A stretch of 33,226 nt of DNA from Glycomyces buryatensis (GTDB lineage: Bacteria > Actinomycetota > Actinomycetes > Mycobacteriales > Micromonosporaceae). The position numbers were made by a program, and so were the translations under genes. The notes beneath the pieces are model-generated. The model ran no database searches, was not told the DNA's origin, and was given only the letters and a program-made list of their open reading frames with translations. Shown piece by piece: positions 1-8,026 of this stretch. Numbering within the stretch: position 1 is the stretch's first letter; each line of letters starts with the position of its first letter. Location of the stretch: contig NZ_STGY01000031.1 of NCBI RefSeq assembly GCF_004912275.1, positions 1 through 33,226 on the forward strand, written 5' to 3'.

Positions 1-146
1 CATCCTGAAATTCCCAGTGAAAATGGAAGGCCTCTAGGGCGAATTCAGGAATCGCTGAAAGCCTCCGGTCGTATCCGTCGAACGGCGACGTTCTCCGGCC
101 GGAGGCCTCAACTGCCAGGCGAGACGGCACACGATCTCGGCCATCG
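1..146. other. Gene-free left edge with inverted repeats
   Basis: No coding frame here looks real. The stretch lies 3' of the VOC gene. It holds a perfect 12-bp palindrome CTCCGGCCGGAG at 93-104 and 8-bp arms GCCTCCGG (61-68) and CCGGAGGC (99-106). It also has a looser pair, CCTGAAATTC (4-13) and GAATTCAGG (41-49). These could form a terminator for the VOC gene, but there is no T-run. Confidence 0.35.
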
Positions 147-566
147 TCACTTGTCGTGCAGCCATGGTGCGTAGGACACCCCGATGATCAGCCCTTCCTC
201 ACTCAGGACTCGCGCGATCGTCTGACCCCATGGTTCGGTGCGGGCCGGATGCAGCAGTGGAAACCCGTGCTCCTGGAGTTCCCTGCCCGCGTCCGCGACG
301 GCCGCCTCGCCTGCGACCTCAAACTCAATGGATGCCTGCGGGATCGTTCGGTCGGTCGGCCATGCCGTGGTTCCGAAGCACGCCTGAGCGGCCTGCGAGA
401 GCGGCCAAACGCCGAAGTGCTTGCTGCCGGCGATGTTCTCGCTGGAGTAGTACTCGTCTCCCTCGTGCTTGCGCAGCGGGAGCCCCAGCGCGTCGACGAA
501 GAGCTTACGGCTCGCCGGCGGGTCGGCGGCGATTACGGACACGCTGGCGATGAACTGAATCTCCAT
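147..566 (-). CDS. VOC-fold (glyoxalase/bleomycin-resistance-like) protein
   Basis: This is a 139-residue protein of the vicinal-oxygen-chelate superfamily. The N-terminus (FIASVSVIAADPPASRKLFVD) shows the usual first strand and helix, 'LGLPLRKHEGDEYYSSENI' follows, and the C-terminal half (ASIEFEVAG... ELQEHGFPLLHPARTEPWGQTIARVLSEEGLIIGVSY) is the second beta-alpha-beta unit with the common EPWGQ motif. Members bind a metal and act as isomerases, dioxygenases or antibiotic-binding proteins; the substrate cannot be told here. The ATG at 566 is chosen because AGGAG sits 7 nt upstream and the fold begins there; the frame stays open upstream, but that extension is proline/serine-rich shadow of dnaE2. 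The gene is 136 bp downstream of dnaE2 on the same strand and is probably transcribed separately. Confidence 0.85.
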   Translation of the reverse strand: MEIQFIASVSVIAADPPASRKLFVDALGLPLRKHEGDEYYSSENIAGSKHFGVWPLSQAAQACFGTTAWPTDRTIPQASIEFEVAGEAAVADAGRELQEHGFPLLHPARTEPWGQTIARVLSEEGLIIGVSYAPWLHDK

Positions 567-601
567 GGGGTCGCTCCTATGCGAACACCGAACTCGCGAA
601 T

Positions 602-620
602 GTGCCTGCCGAGCAGGCAC
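602..620 (-). terminator. Hairpin between dnaE2 and the VOC gene
   Basis: GTGCCTGC-CGA-GCAGGCAC is a perfect 8-bp stem with a 3-nt loop, about 80 bp past the dnaE2 stop and 36 nt before the VOC start. There is no T-run, so it may be a terminator of the imu operon, a structure in the VOC leader, or neither. Confidence 0.35.
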
Positions 621-702
621 GGGGCCCTCGTCTGCCGTCACGGTACCCAAACCGAACCCCAGCCGCCGGCATGAACACTCCATAATCGGACATATCGCCT
701 GG

Positions 703-3700
703 TTATCGGAAATCTCTGGAGGCGGCTGTCTGGGTGAGCAGGTCGAGGGCGGTGAGTTTGTCGGCCACGAGCATGGGCATGGTGCCGGGGATGGCGTCTT
801 TGGCGTGTTCGACGGTGCCTCGGATGCGCATGGCCTTCGCGATGGTGGCGGTGTGCTGCCAGCGTTTCCAGAGTCCTTGGGAGCAGACGATGTTGGCGAT
901 GCCGGTCTCGTCTTCGAGGCTGAGGAAGGTGACGCCCTTGGCGGTGGAGGGACGTTGGCGGTGGGTGACGATCCCGGCGACTTCGATGCGTTCGCCGTCG
1001 GCGATGTGCGGGAGCCGGGCGTGGGGGATGACGCCGTCGGCGTCGAGCGCGGCACGTACCAGCTCCATCGGGTGGGTCTCGACGGAGAGCCCGAGGCCGG
1101 TGTAGTCGGCGCGGGCGAGTTCGGCGGCGCTCATGAGTGGGAGGGTCGGGGGCGGGGCAGCCGGGCCGGTTCCGGGGATGGTGTCGGGGCGCTCGTCCAC
1201 CATTCCGGCGGTCCACAGTGCTTTTCGCCGGTCGGGTTCGAGGCTGTCGAGGGCCCCGGCGATGGCGAGTTTTTCGAGGCGGGTCTGGTCGAGGCCGGTG
1301 CGGCGGGCCAGGTCGGGGAGGTCCTGGAAGGGGCCGTTCAGTTCCCGGGCCGCTACGATGTGCTGCGCGGCGGTGGAGCCGAGGCCTTTGACGTTGTCGA
1401 GCCCGAGACGGATTCCGGCGGGGGCCAGGACTGGGGGCTCGGGGGTGGCCGTCTCCTCGATGAGGGCGGCCACCTCTTTGCTGGCATTGACGTCCGGGGG
1501 CAGGATGCGGATGCCGTGGCGCTGGGCGTCGGCGATGAGGCTGGCCGGAGAGTAGAAGCCCATCGGCTGGCTGGCGAGGAGCCCGGCGTAGAACGCGGCC
1601 GGGTAGTGGCACTTCAGCCAGGCCGAGGAGTAGACGAGGTGGGCGAAGCTCATGGCGTGCGATTCGGGGAAGCCGAAGTCGGCGAAGGCCTTCAGCTGCT
1701 CGTAGATCTGGTCGGCCCCGGCGCCGGTGATGTCGCGTTCGGCCATGCCCGCGTACAGGCGCGCCTTCAGTTCCTCCATGCGCTCCTCTGAGCGTTTGGC
1801 GCCCATGGCTCTTCGCAGTCGGTCGGCCTCGCCGCCGTCGAAGCCGGCGGCGTCGATCGCGATCTGCATGAGCTGCTCTTGGAAGAGTGGAACGCCGAGG
1901 GTCCGCTCCAGTGTCTTCTTGAGACGTTCGGGGACCAGGTGCTCCCACGGTTCGCCGTGCCGGCGCCGCAGGTAGGGGTGGACCGAGCCGCCCTGGATCG
2001 GGCCGGGACGGATGAGGGCGACCTCGACGACGAGGTCGTAGAAGTTCTCCGGCCGCAGGCGCGGGAGGGTCGCCATCTGGGCCCGCGATTCGACCTGGAA
2101 GACCCCGACGGTGTCGGCGCGGCACAGCATCTCGTAGACGTTCGCGTCATCGAGGTCGAGCAGGGCCAGGTCGGTCCGCTCGCCGTGGAAGTCCTCGACC
2201 AGGTCGACCATGCGGTGCAGCGCCTCCAGCATGCCCAGCCCGAGCAGGTCGAACTTGACGAGCCCGGCATCGGCGCAGTCCTCTTTGTCCCACTGGAGGA
2301 CGGTGCGGTCTTTCATGCGGGCCGGTTCGACCGGAACGATCTCGGACACCGGCTGCTCGGTGAGGACCATGCCGCCGGGGTGGATGCCCAGGTGTTGCGG
2401 CATGCGCGTCAGTTCGGCCGCGAGCGTTTGGACGTCGGCCGGGAGCCCGGCGGCCTCATCGGGGTCGAGGGCGCTCCAGCGGTGGAGGCGCTTCGACCAG
2501 GCGACGGCCTGGTCGTGCCCGTAGCCGAGGGCCTTGGCGGCGTCGCGGACCGCCGAACGGGGACGGTAGGTGACCACATTGGCCACCAGGGCCGCCCGGT
2601 CCCGGCCGTACTTGCCGTAGACGTACTGGATGACTTCCTCCCGGCGACCGGATTCGATGTCCAGGTCAATGTCGGGCGGGCCGTCCCGGTCGGCGGAGAG
2701 GAACCGCTCGAACAGCATCCCGTACGCCACCGCGTCCACTTTGGTGATGCCAAGGGCGTAGCAGACGGCGCTGTTGGCCGCCGATCCTCTTCCCTGGCAG
2801 TAGATGTCGTTGGTACGGCAGAAGTCGACGATGTCGGCGACGATGAGGAAGTAGCCCTCGAACTTCAGCGCCTTGATGATGCGCAGCTCCCGCTCGAGCT
2901 GGGTCCAGGCGCCGGGGACGCGCTCGGTGGCGGGTTCGCCGTAGAGCTCCCGCGCTCCCGCGACGACTCGCTGGGCCAGGTAGGAGAAGTCGTCGTAGCG
3001 CCGTCCGACGGGGAAGCGCGGGAGCTGCGGGTCCAGCAGCTTCAAGTTGAAGGCGCAATCGGCGGCGATGGCGGCGGACCGCTCGACCGCCTCGGGGAAG
3101 TCGGCGAAGCGCAGCAGCATCTCGTCGCCGCTGCGCAGGTGCGCCCCGGCGTTCGCGGGCAGGTACGGGTCGGCCTCGTCGAGGGTCCGCCGGGCTCGGA
3201 TCGCCGCCAGCGCCGCGGCGGCCCTGGCGCGGCCGGGCGAGGCGTAGTGGACGTTGTTCGTGGCGACGATCGGTGCGCCGCAGCGGCGGGCGACGGCGGC
3301 GAGCGCTTCGATCCGCTCGGCGTCGCCGGGCAGATCGTGGCAGGTGAGTTCGACCGCGACGTTGCCCGGGCCGAACCATTCGGCCAGTTCGCGCAGTTCC
3401 CGTTCCGCCGCTTCAGGACCGCCCGCGTCCAGGGCGGTATTGAGGGGGCCCTTGCGGCAGCCGGTGAGCACCTGCCAGTGTCCTCCGGCCAGTTCGGCGA
3501 GTTTCTCGATCCGGTAGCGGGGCAGGTCCTTCTCCCCGGTGGCGAGTTTGGCCTCGGTGATCGCGCGGGAAAGCCGCCGGTATCCGGCCGGGTCGCGGGC
3601 GAGGACGACCAGGTGCCGCCCGCCCGGGTCGGACTGTCCCCTGCGCGCCTTTCGCATCCCGAGGTTCAATTCGGCGCCGAAGACCGTGGGGAGGCTGACC

Positions 3701-3864
3701 GCGGCTTGGGCGAACTGCGAGACCGCGTAGAGCCCGTCGTGGTCGGTGATCGCGAGCCCGGCCAGGCCCAGCCGGTTCGCTTCGGCCGCCAGCGCGGCGG
3801 GGGCGTCGGCGCCGTCGGCGAACGAGTAGTGGGAGTGGCAGTGCAGTTCGGCGTATTCAGTCAT
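703..3864 (-). CDS. dnaE2: Error-prone DNA polymerase III alpha subunit DnaE2
   Basis: This is the C-family polymerase of the actinobacterial mutasome, responsible for damage-induced mutagenesis in the cytoplasm. It has 1053 residues, normal for DnaE2. The N-terminal PHP domain starts at once (HCHSHYS at 8-14, TDHDGLY at 40-46). The polymerase palm carries PDIDLDIE at 397-404 with catalytic D400 and D402, and the third aspartate D539 in VKFDLLGLG. A helix-hairpin-helix region and an OB-fold (IEVAGIVTHRQRPSTAKG) lie near the C-terminus. The ATG at 3864 is chosen because the PHP domain begins there; the frame stays open upstream but only as shadow of imuB. The start overlaps the imuB stop by 8 nt, so the two are translationally coupled. 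In mycobacteria DnaE2 needs ImuB, which tethers it to the beta clamp. It is the last gene of an SOS-type operon. Confidence 0.96.
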   Translation of the reverse strand: MTEYAELHCHSHYSFADGADAPAALAAEANRLGLAGLAITDHDGLYAVSQFAQAAVSLPTVFGAELNLGMRKARRGQSDPGGRHLVVLARDPAGYRRLSRAITEAKLATGEKDLPRYRIEKLAELAGGHWQVLTGCRKGPLNTALDAGGPEAAERELRELAEWFGPGNVAVELTCHDLPGDAERIEALAAVARRCGAPIVATNNVHYASPGRARAAAALAAIRARRTLDEADPYLPANAGAHLRSGDEMLLRFADFPEAVERSAAIAADCAFNLKLLDPQLPRFPVGRRYDDFSYLAQRVVAGARELYGEPATERVPGAWTQLERELRIIKALKFEGYFLIVADIVDFCRTNDIYCQGRGSAANSAVCYALGITKVDAVAYGMLFERFLSADRDGPPDIDLDIESGRREEVIQYVYGKYGRDRAALVANVVTYRPRSAVRDAAKALGYGHDQAVAWSKRLHRWSALDPDEAAGLPADVQTLAAELTRMPQHLGIHPGGMVLTEQPVSEIVPVEPARMKDRTVLQWDKEDCADAGLVKFDLLGLGMLEALHRMVDLVEDFHGERTDLALLDLDDANVYEMLCRADTVGVFQVESRAQMATLPRLRPENFYDLVVEVALIRPGPIQGGSVHPYLRRRHGEPWEHLVPERLKKTLERTLGVPLFQEQLMQIAIDAAGFDGGEADRLRRAMGAKRSEERMEELKARLYAGMAERDITGAGADQIYEQLKAFADFGFPESHAMSFAHLVYSSAWLKCHYPAAFYAGLLASQPMGFYSPASLIADAQRHGIRILPPDVNASKEVAALIEETATPEPPVLAPAGIRLGLDNVKGLGSTAAQHIVAARELNGPFQDLPDLARRTGLDQTRLEKLAIAGALDSLEPDRRKALWTAGMVDERPDTIPGTGPAAPPPTLPLMSAAELARADYTGLGLSVETHPMELVRAALDADGVIPHARLPHIADGERIEVAGIVTHRQRPSTAKGVTFLSLEDETGIANIVCSQGLWKRWQHTATIAKAMRIRGTVEHAKDAIPGTMPMLVADKLTALDLLTQTAASRDFR

Positions 3865-5236
3865 ACCAGCCGACCGCCTTCCACTGACCGCCTTCGCAGG
3901 CCAGGAGCGCGGCGCTGCCGTCGGCGAGTTCGACCTGGAGGCGGGCATAGCGGCGCGACTCCTCGCTCCACCACCGCTCATGCACCGGCCACGGCCCGGC
4001 CCACGCGACGACGCGGGTCTGCTTGCCGCCCGAAACCACCAGCGCCGGTGTGGCGGAGAGGTCGCCGCGGGCCGCGACGGTGACCGGTGCTCCGGCCACG
4101 TCCAGGACCGTGACGGGCTTGTCGTCGCCGATGAATGCCGGGGGCGGGTCGGGCAGGGCCCCGGGCCACGGCCCCGAGGCCGGGGGCGGCGGGGCTTCGA
4201 CCTCCCATGCGGTCTCGACCGCGCGCTCGGTCAGGTCGCGGCCGTCAGTGGCCGTGGCGACGCGGACGGCTTCGGGGCCGAGCAGGGTCTGGGTGTGGCG
4301 GAGCGCGGCTTCGGCGCGGGCGGTGGTGGCGTTCTTGGCGTCCCATAGGCCTTTTCCGGCTTCGAGGAGCCCGATGAGTCCGCCGGGGGCGAGCGCGAGG
4401 ACGGCGACGCCGTCCTCGCCTTCCGTGGCGGCGCCCCGGGCCGCGATGCCCCAGCCTTCGAGTTGCCAGCGGACCCGGCGGGCCAGGTCCGCGGTCGATG
4501 CGGAGGGGTCGACCTGCCAGGTCCGCTCCCGTATCAGCCCGGAGACGGTGCGGGCGGTGATGGTGAGGCGGGTGCAGGTGAGGTTGCGTTCGTCGAGAAC
4601 GGTCTTGAGCCGCTCGGCGAGGGGTCGGGCGGCGAAGACGGCCTGCTCGATCGTCCCGTAGGGGTCATCGGGGGTTTCGGCCACGGTGAGGTCGGGGTCT
4701 GCCGGGCGCGGCGTGAGCGGGCGTGCGAGCCGCCCGGCCGCGAGGTGCTGGGCGCGGCGTGCGAGGGGTCCGAATCGTTCGGCCACCGCCTGGCCCGGCA
4801 GTGCCACGAACGCCCCCAGCGTCTCGATGCCCAAGTGTCGCAAGGTCTCGCACACCTCGGCTTCAACCAGGCCGGTGGCCGTGAGCGCATCGATGGGGTG
4901 TCCGGCGAGGAACGCGGCGTCGCCGCCGGCGGGGACGAGGCGGCCCTCGCGAGCGGCCAGCACCGCCGCGAAGAGTCCGTCGGCGACGCCGGTGACGCAG
5001 TCCTGGTCGGTGAGCGCGCTGATGGTGTCGATGAGGGTCTCGCAGAAGGCCGCTTCGTCGCCCGCGCCGGGGCGCAGCGGGACGGCGACGGCCCCCGGTT
5101 CGAGCACTTCGACGTACGGGGTGAGGAGGTCGAGGGCGTCCAGGACGGGCGCGAAGGCGGCGACGTCGTCCCTGTCCCAGTCCGGCAGCCGCGCCACCAG
5201 GGTCCGGGCCATCGCACGGGTCACGGTGGCGCTCAC
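3857..5236 (-). CDS. imuB: ImuB, non-catalytic Y-family polymerase homologue (short N-terminus)
   Basis: ImuB is a Y-family-like protein without polymerase activity that links DnaE2 and ImuA' to the beta clamp. The protein has 459 residues. After a short leader (ARTLVARLPDWDRDD) it matches the family from the middle of the palm (TPYVEVLEPGAVAVPLRPG), through the fingers and thumb-like region and little-finger domain, to the C-terminal part typical of actinobacterial ImuB (WAGPWPVHERWW). Usual actinobacterial ImuB proteins are roughly 500-550 residues; the first 50-70 residues of the palm seem to be missing. The GTG at 5236 overlaps the imuA' stop (GTGA), so no room exists for a longer N-terminus in this frame; an ATG at 5212 is an alternative start. 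The family assignment rests on sequence pattern and on its position between imuA' and dnaE2. Confidence 0.9.
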   Translation of the reverse strand: MSATVTRAMARTLVARLPDWDRDDVAAFAPVLDALDLLTPYVEVLEPGAVAVPLRPGAGDEAAFCETLIDTISALTDQDCVTGVADGLFAAVLAAREGRLVPAGGDAAFLAGHPIDALTATGLVEAEVCETLRHLGIETLGAFVALPGQAVAERFGPLARRAQHLAAGRLARPLTPRPADPDLTVAETPDDPYGTIEQAVFAARPLAERLKTVLDERNLTCTRLTITARTVSGLIRERTWQVDPSASTADLARRVRWQLEGWGIAARGAATEGEDGVAVLALAPGGLIGLLEAGKGLWDAKNATTARAEAALRHTQTLLGPEAVRVATATDGRDLTERAVETAWEVEAPPPPASGPWPGALPDPPPAFIGDDKPVTVLDVAGAPVTVAARGDLSATPALVVSGGKQTRVVAWAGPWPVHERWWSEESRRYARLQVELADGSAALLACEGGQWKAVGWYD

Positions 5237-5970
5237 TGGTACTCCCCCAGTCGGTGCTCCCGCAGGTCGACGACGTTCCGGCCCGGTTCGCCGCCGTAGG
5301 GCCAGATCCGGGCCCGCCTGCCGCCGCCCGAGCGCCAGCGGGCCGCGACCTCCAGTTCGCAGGCGTTGAGCCTCCCCGCGCCCCAACGCCTCCCGGCGTT
5401 CTCGCGCAGGCCCCGCCAGCGGGCGCGGGCCACGTCGAGGCGCGCGTCGGGCCCGGCCACGGGCCGGGTCTCCCACCACACGATCACGGTGCCGCTCCGG
5501 CGGGCCCGGGCGGTGAGCCGCCTGGCCTGCGCCGGGGTGAGCCCGTCGCTGGGGACGACCATGGCGGCGACACCCTCGGCAAGGGCCCCGGCTGCGTCGG
5601 CGATGCACGGCCCGGAGGCGTCGACGAGCGCGATCCGGCCGAGGTCGACCCCGGCCGCGGCGGCCGCCAGCGGGTATCGGCCCGGCAGCCCGACCACGGC
5701 GCACCAGGCCCCGGCCCTGGTCGGCCCGGCCAGCAGCCGCCACAGCAGCGAGGTCGCCCCGCGGCTTGAAGCCGTGATTGCGGTCACGGAATGGAGCCCG
5801 CCGAGGGGCAGGAGCGCGGCAATGTCAGGGGTGACCGGCAGAATGTTCCTTGCGGGACCGATCGCCGCGGGCCGGGTGAAGCCGTCCGGTTCGGCGGTCG
5901 CCGGGCGCAGCTCCGCCGCCGAACGCAGGCCGAGTTCAGCGGCCAATGCGGCCGCTACGCCTGTCGCCAC
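5233..5970 (-). CDS. imuA': ImuA' (RecA-like mutasome accessory protein)
   Basis: First gene of the imuA'-imuB-dnaE2 operon. ImuA' is a RecA-fold accessory factor of the mutasome. Recognisable parts are LLPLGGLHSVTAITASSRGA (a degenerate P-loop area), GAWCAVVGLPGRYPLAAAAAGVDLGRIALVDA, a long helix with SDGLTPAQARRLTARARRSG, and the basic C-terminal tail ending in LGEYQ. I place the start at the GTG at 5970 (245 residues), preceded by GGGGG about 7 nt upstream. A GTG at 6024 would add 18 residues unlike the family, and it lies inside the probable promoter (TTGAGT at 6037-6032, TATGTT at 6015-6010). It overlaps imuB by 4 nt. LexA-like sites upstream point to SOS induction. Confidence 0.85.
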   Translation of the reverse strand: MATGVAAALAAELGLRSAAELRPATAEPDGFTRPAAIGPARNILPVTPDIAALLPLGGLHSVTAITASSRGATSLLWRLLAGPTRAGAWCAVVGLPGRYPLAAAAAGVDLGRIALVDASGPCIADAAGALAEGVAAMVVPSDGLTPAQARRLTARARRSGTVIVWWETRPVAGPDARLDVARARWRGLRENAGRRWGAGRLNACELEVAARWRSGGGRRARIWPYGGEPGRNVVDLREHRLGEYQ

Positions 5971-6351
5971 CAGAACCCCCGTACCGTGTCGAACGTATGT
6001 ATCAAGATCAACATACAGAACCACGGGGCGAACTCAAGCCAAAACAAGTGTTCGATAAATCTCGTGGGCACGGCATCATGGCGCAAACCAGTCAGCCCCG
6101 GCGTATCTGCCGGGTTTGCGTTCGTTGAGCGGATATGAGCCGCGGCTACCCGAGACACCGATCGTGCGGGCCCCGCCCGAGTCGTCACCGATCAGCAGGT
6201 ACCCGGGCAGGCAGATGCCGTCCTCGAACGTGGCGGCTTGCGCTGAAACTCAATCGACTGCTGAGCCATGGTCGGGATACGGTGTCGAGGCGCATGACAC
6301 CCCGGCCGCCGAGGCCTCCCGGAGCGCACGTCGGAGCAAGGAGCGGCACAG
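5971..6351. other. Divergent spacer between imuA' and the MFS gene
   Basis: This 381-bp gap holds the SOS-type promoter on its left side and the ribosome site of the MFS gene on its right (AAGGAG about 8 nt before 6352). In the middle is a bulged hairpin: CGCAAA (6082-6087) pairs with TTTGCG (6115-6120), and CCCGGC (6097-6102) with GCCGGG (6109-6114) around a 6-nt loop. I see no credible gene; short frames here have poor codon use. Confidence 0.5.
5989..6055 (-). promoter_or_regulatory. SOS-type promoter with two LexA-like sites for the imu operon
   Basis: The actinobacterial SOS box is close to TCGAAC-N4-GTTCGA. On the minus strand TCGAACACTTGTTTTG (6055-6040) has a perfect first half and 3 of 6 in the second. 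TGATACATACGTTCGA (6004-5989) has a perfect second half and 3 of 6 in the first. Between and overlapping them is a plausible promoter, TTGAGT, 16 nt, TATGTT. Each box alone is imperfect; the case is strengthened by position in front of a known SOS operon. Confidence 0.6.
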
Positions 6352-7590
6352 ATGAGACTCGGAGCCGACTACCGCCGGATCTGGTTCGGCAACGCGTCGG
6401 CGAACCTGGCCGACGGCATCACGTTCATCGCGCTGCCGCTGCTGGCGACGACGACCACGGACAGCCCGCTCGCGATCGCCGGCCTGGCGGTCGCGTACTC
6501 GCTGTCGCGCATCCTCTCGGTGCTCGGCACCGGCGTGCTCATCGACCGCGTTGACCGGCGCCGACTGCTGTACTTCGCGAACTTCTCCCGTGCCGGGATG
6601 TTCGCCGCCCTCACGGCCCTCGTGGTCCTGGACGCCGCATCGATCGCGGTGCTGTACGCCGTCTACGCCGTGATCGGCGTCATCGAGACCCTGGCGGACG
6701 GCGCTGCGCGCGCCGTCCTACCCCAGGCGGTACCCCCGGAGGGACTCGACAAGGCGAACTCACAGATCGCCGGGACGCAGCTGGTCATCGATGAGTTCGT
6801 CGGCCCGCCGCTGGGCGGGCTCCTGTTCGCCATGGCCGCCTTCGCCCCCGTGGGACTCAACGCCGTCGCCTTCCTGGTAGCGGGCTACGCCTTCTGGCGG
6901 CTGCGCGGCACCTACGCCATCGCCCGGGACACGACGGACGAGCCTCCCCGCAGCATCCGCGCCGACATCCGCGAAGGCGCCGTGTGGGCCATGCGGCACC
7001 GCGTCGTGCGACTGCTCATCGCCCTCGGCGGCATCACCTGTGTCGCCTACATGATCCCGTTCTCCTACCTCGTCCTCTACGCACAAGAGGAGCTGGGCCT
7101 CGACGGGACCGGCTACGGCCTGCTGCTCGCGTTCTCCGCCCTGGGAGGACTGCTGGGCAGCTTCATCGCGACCAGGCTGCGCAAGCGGATCGGCTACGGG
7201 TGGTCCATGGTCGCGGCACTCGCCACCGGCGCCGCTACTTTCGCCGTCATCTCGCTGACGACGAACATTGTCGTCGTGGCGATCGCGCTGGCCGCCTATA
7301 TCGGGCACGCGGTCGTCTGGAACATCATGGCCACCTCGATACGCCAGCGGGCCACCCCCACCGCGATGATGGGACGGGTCGGGTCGCTGGACGGCTTTGT
7401 CGGCCTGATCGGCCTCGCTCTCGGAGCGGGCGCGGGTGGACTGCTCGCCTCCGGCCTCGGCTACCGGATACCGTTCGCGATCGCCGGCGCGGTCTTCGCC
7501 GCCGCCGCGGTGCTCTGCCTCATCTCGATCCGCAGCCTCCGCGAATGGGAGGACAGCGAGGCGCAGGCGGCGATGTCGAGCGCGAGCTAG
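6352..7590 (+). CDS. MFS transporter (multidrug/siderophore exporter type)
   Basis: This 412-residue inner-membrane protein is a major facilitator of the EntS/MFS_3 type, which export drugs, siderophores or peptides by proton antiport. It opens with YRRIWFGNASANLADGITFI, typical of the family, and the loop between helices 2 and 3 carries the signature-like GTGVLIDRVDRRRLL (about residues 59-73). Around ten to twelve hydrophobic segments follow, with a polar central loop (TYAIARDTTDEPPRSIRADI) and a second-half loop LRKRIG. The C-terminus is short and cytoplasmic. The ATG at 6352 has AAGGAG just upstream. It stands alone, divergent from the imu operon. The substrate cannot be inferred. Confidence 0.9.
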   Translation: MRLGADYRRIWFGNASANLADGITFIALPLLATTTTDSPLAIAGLAVAYSLSRILSVLGTGVLIDRVDRRRLLYFANFSRAGMFAALTALVVLDAASIAVLYAVYAVIGVIETLADGAARAVLPQAVPPEGLDKANSQIAGTQLVIDEFVGPPLGGLLFAMAAFAPVGLNAVAFLVAGYAFWRLRGTYAIARDTTDEPPRSIRADIREGAVWAMRHRVVRLLIALGGITCVAYMIPFSYLVLYAQEELGLDGTGYGLLLAFSALGGLLGSFIATRLRKRIGYGWSMVAALATGAATFAVISLTTNIVVVAIALAAYIGHAVVWNIMATSIRQRATPTAMMGRVGSLDGFVGLIGLALGAGAGGLLASGLGYRIPFAIAGAVFAAAAVLCLISIRSLREWEDSEAQAAMSSAS

Positions 7591-7623
7591 GCCGTATTTA
7601 TGAGCCCACGCTCCACAATCAGC

Positions 7624-7649
7624 GTTTGCGCCGCGACCAGCCCGGGTAT
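7624..7649 (+). promoter_or_regulatory. SigB/SigF-type promoter (GTTT-N16-GGGTAT)
   Basis: GTTT at 7624-7627 and GGGTAT at 7644-7649 are separated by 16 nt, an excellent match to the promoter class read by actinobacterial SigB/SigF-family factors. The small membrane-protein gene starts 33 nt downstream, and a sigma factor of this family is the next gene. Confidence 0.65.
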
Positions 7650-7682
7650 TACATCGGTCATCCGCCCCATAGGGAGTCCGAA

Positions 7683-7847
7683 ATGGCTACGTTTCAAGCC
7701 CTCTTCTACCTGATCGCGATCGTGCTGCTGGTCATCGCAGCACTGCCGCTTGGATCCCGCCGCACCCGAGGACTGAGCCTCGCGGCCTTGGCCGCCGCCT
7801 TCGCCCTTACCGCATTCGCGGCGCCGACGATCGAGGCCGCATTCTGA
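7683..7847 (+). CDS. Small two-helix membrane protein (54 aa)
   Basis: The ATG at 7683 is preceded by AGGGAG at 7671-7676. The 54-residue product has a hydrophobic helix at about 6-22 (ALFYLIAIVLLVIAALPLG), a basic turn SRRTRG, and a second helix at about 31-48 (LSLAALAAAFALTAFAAP). It fits a small inner-membrane hairpin with the basic turn probably inside the cell. I do not recognise a family. It sits behind a SigB/F-type promoter and in front of a SigB/F-type sigma gene, which suggests a stress-regulated envelope peptide; this is inference. Confidence 0.7.
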   Translation: MATFQALFYLIAIVLLVIAALPLGSRRTRGLSLAALAAAFALTAFAAPTIEAAF

Positions 7848-8026
7848 CTCAGACCAGCGCCTGCCGATGTCGCAATTGCGCGAGGAACCTCAGCGGGCGC
7901 CATCGGCCGAGGCTCGACGAGTCCCAATCACCCGCGAACTCGATGCCAGTGCCCAATGCGTTCCCCGGTGCGGCGCCCGGCCGTGCCAATGAGGACTGGA
8001 AGATGCTCTCGCTTCGGCGTACACCC

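Noticed and set aside
565..4083. Very long open frames on the plus strand opposite dnaE2, two of them over 400 and 700 codons
   Set aside because: They lie antisense to a clearly identified polymerase, have G/V/E-rich sequence without any domain, and are a known result of high-GC codon bias.
5237..5743. Upstream extension of the imuB frame
   Set aside because: It overlaps imuA' out of frame and is arginine/proline-rich; the GTG coupled to the imuA' stop is the better start.
6984..7682. Long plus-strand frame overlapping the MFS gene and joining the small membrane protein
   Set aside because: The part over the MFS gene is arginine-rich shadow; only the last 54 codons, with their own ribosome site, look real.
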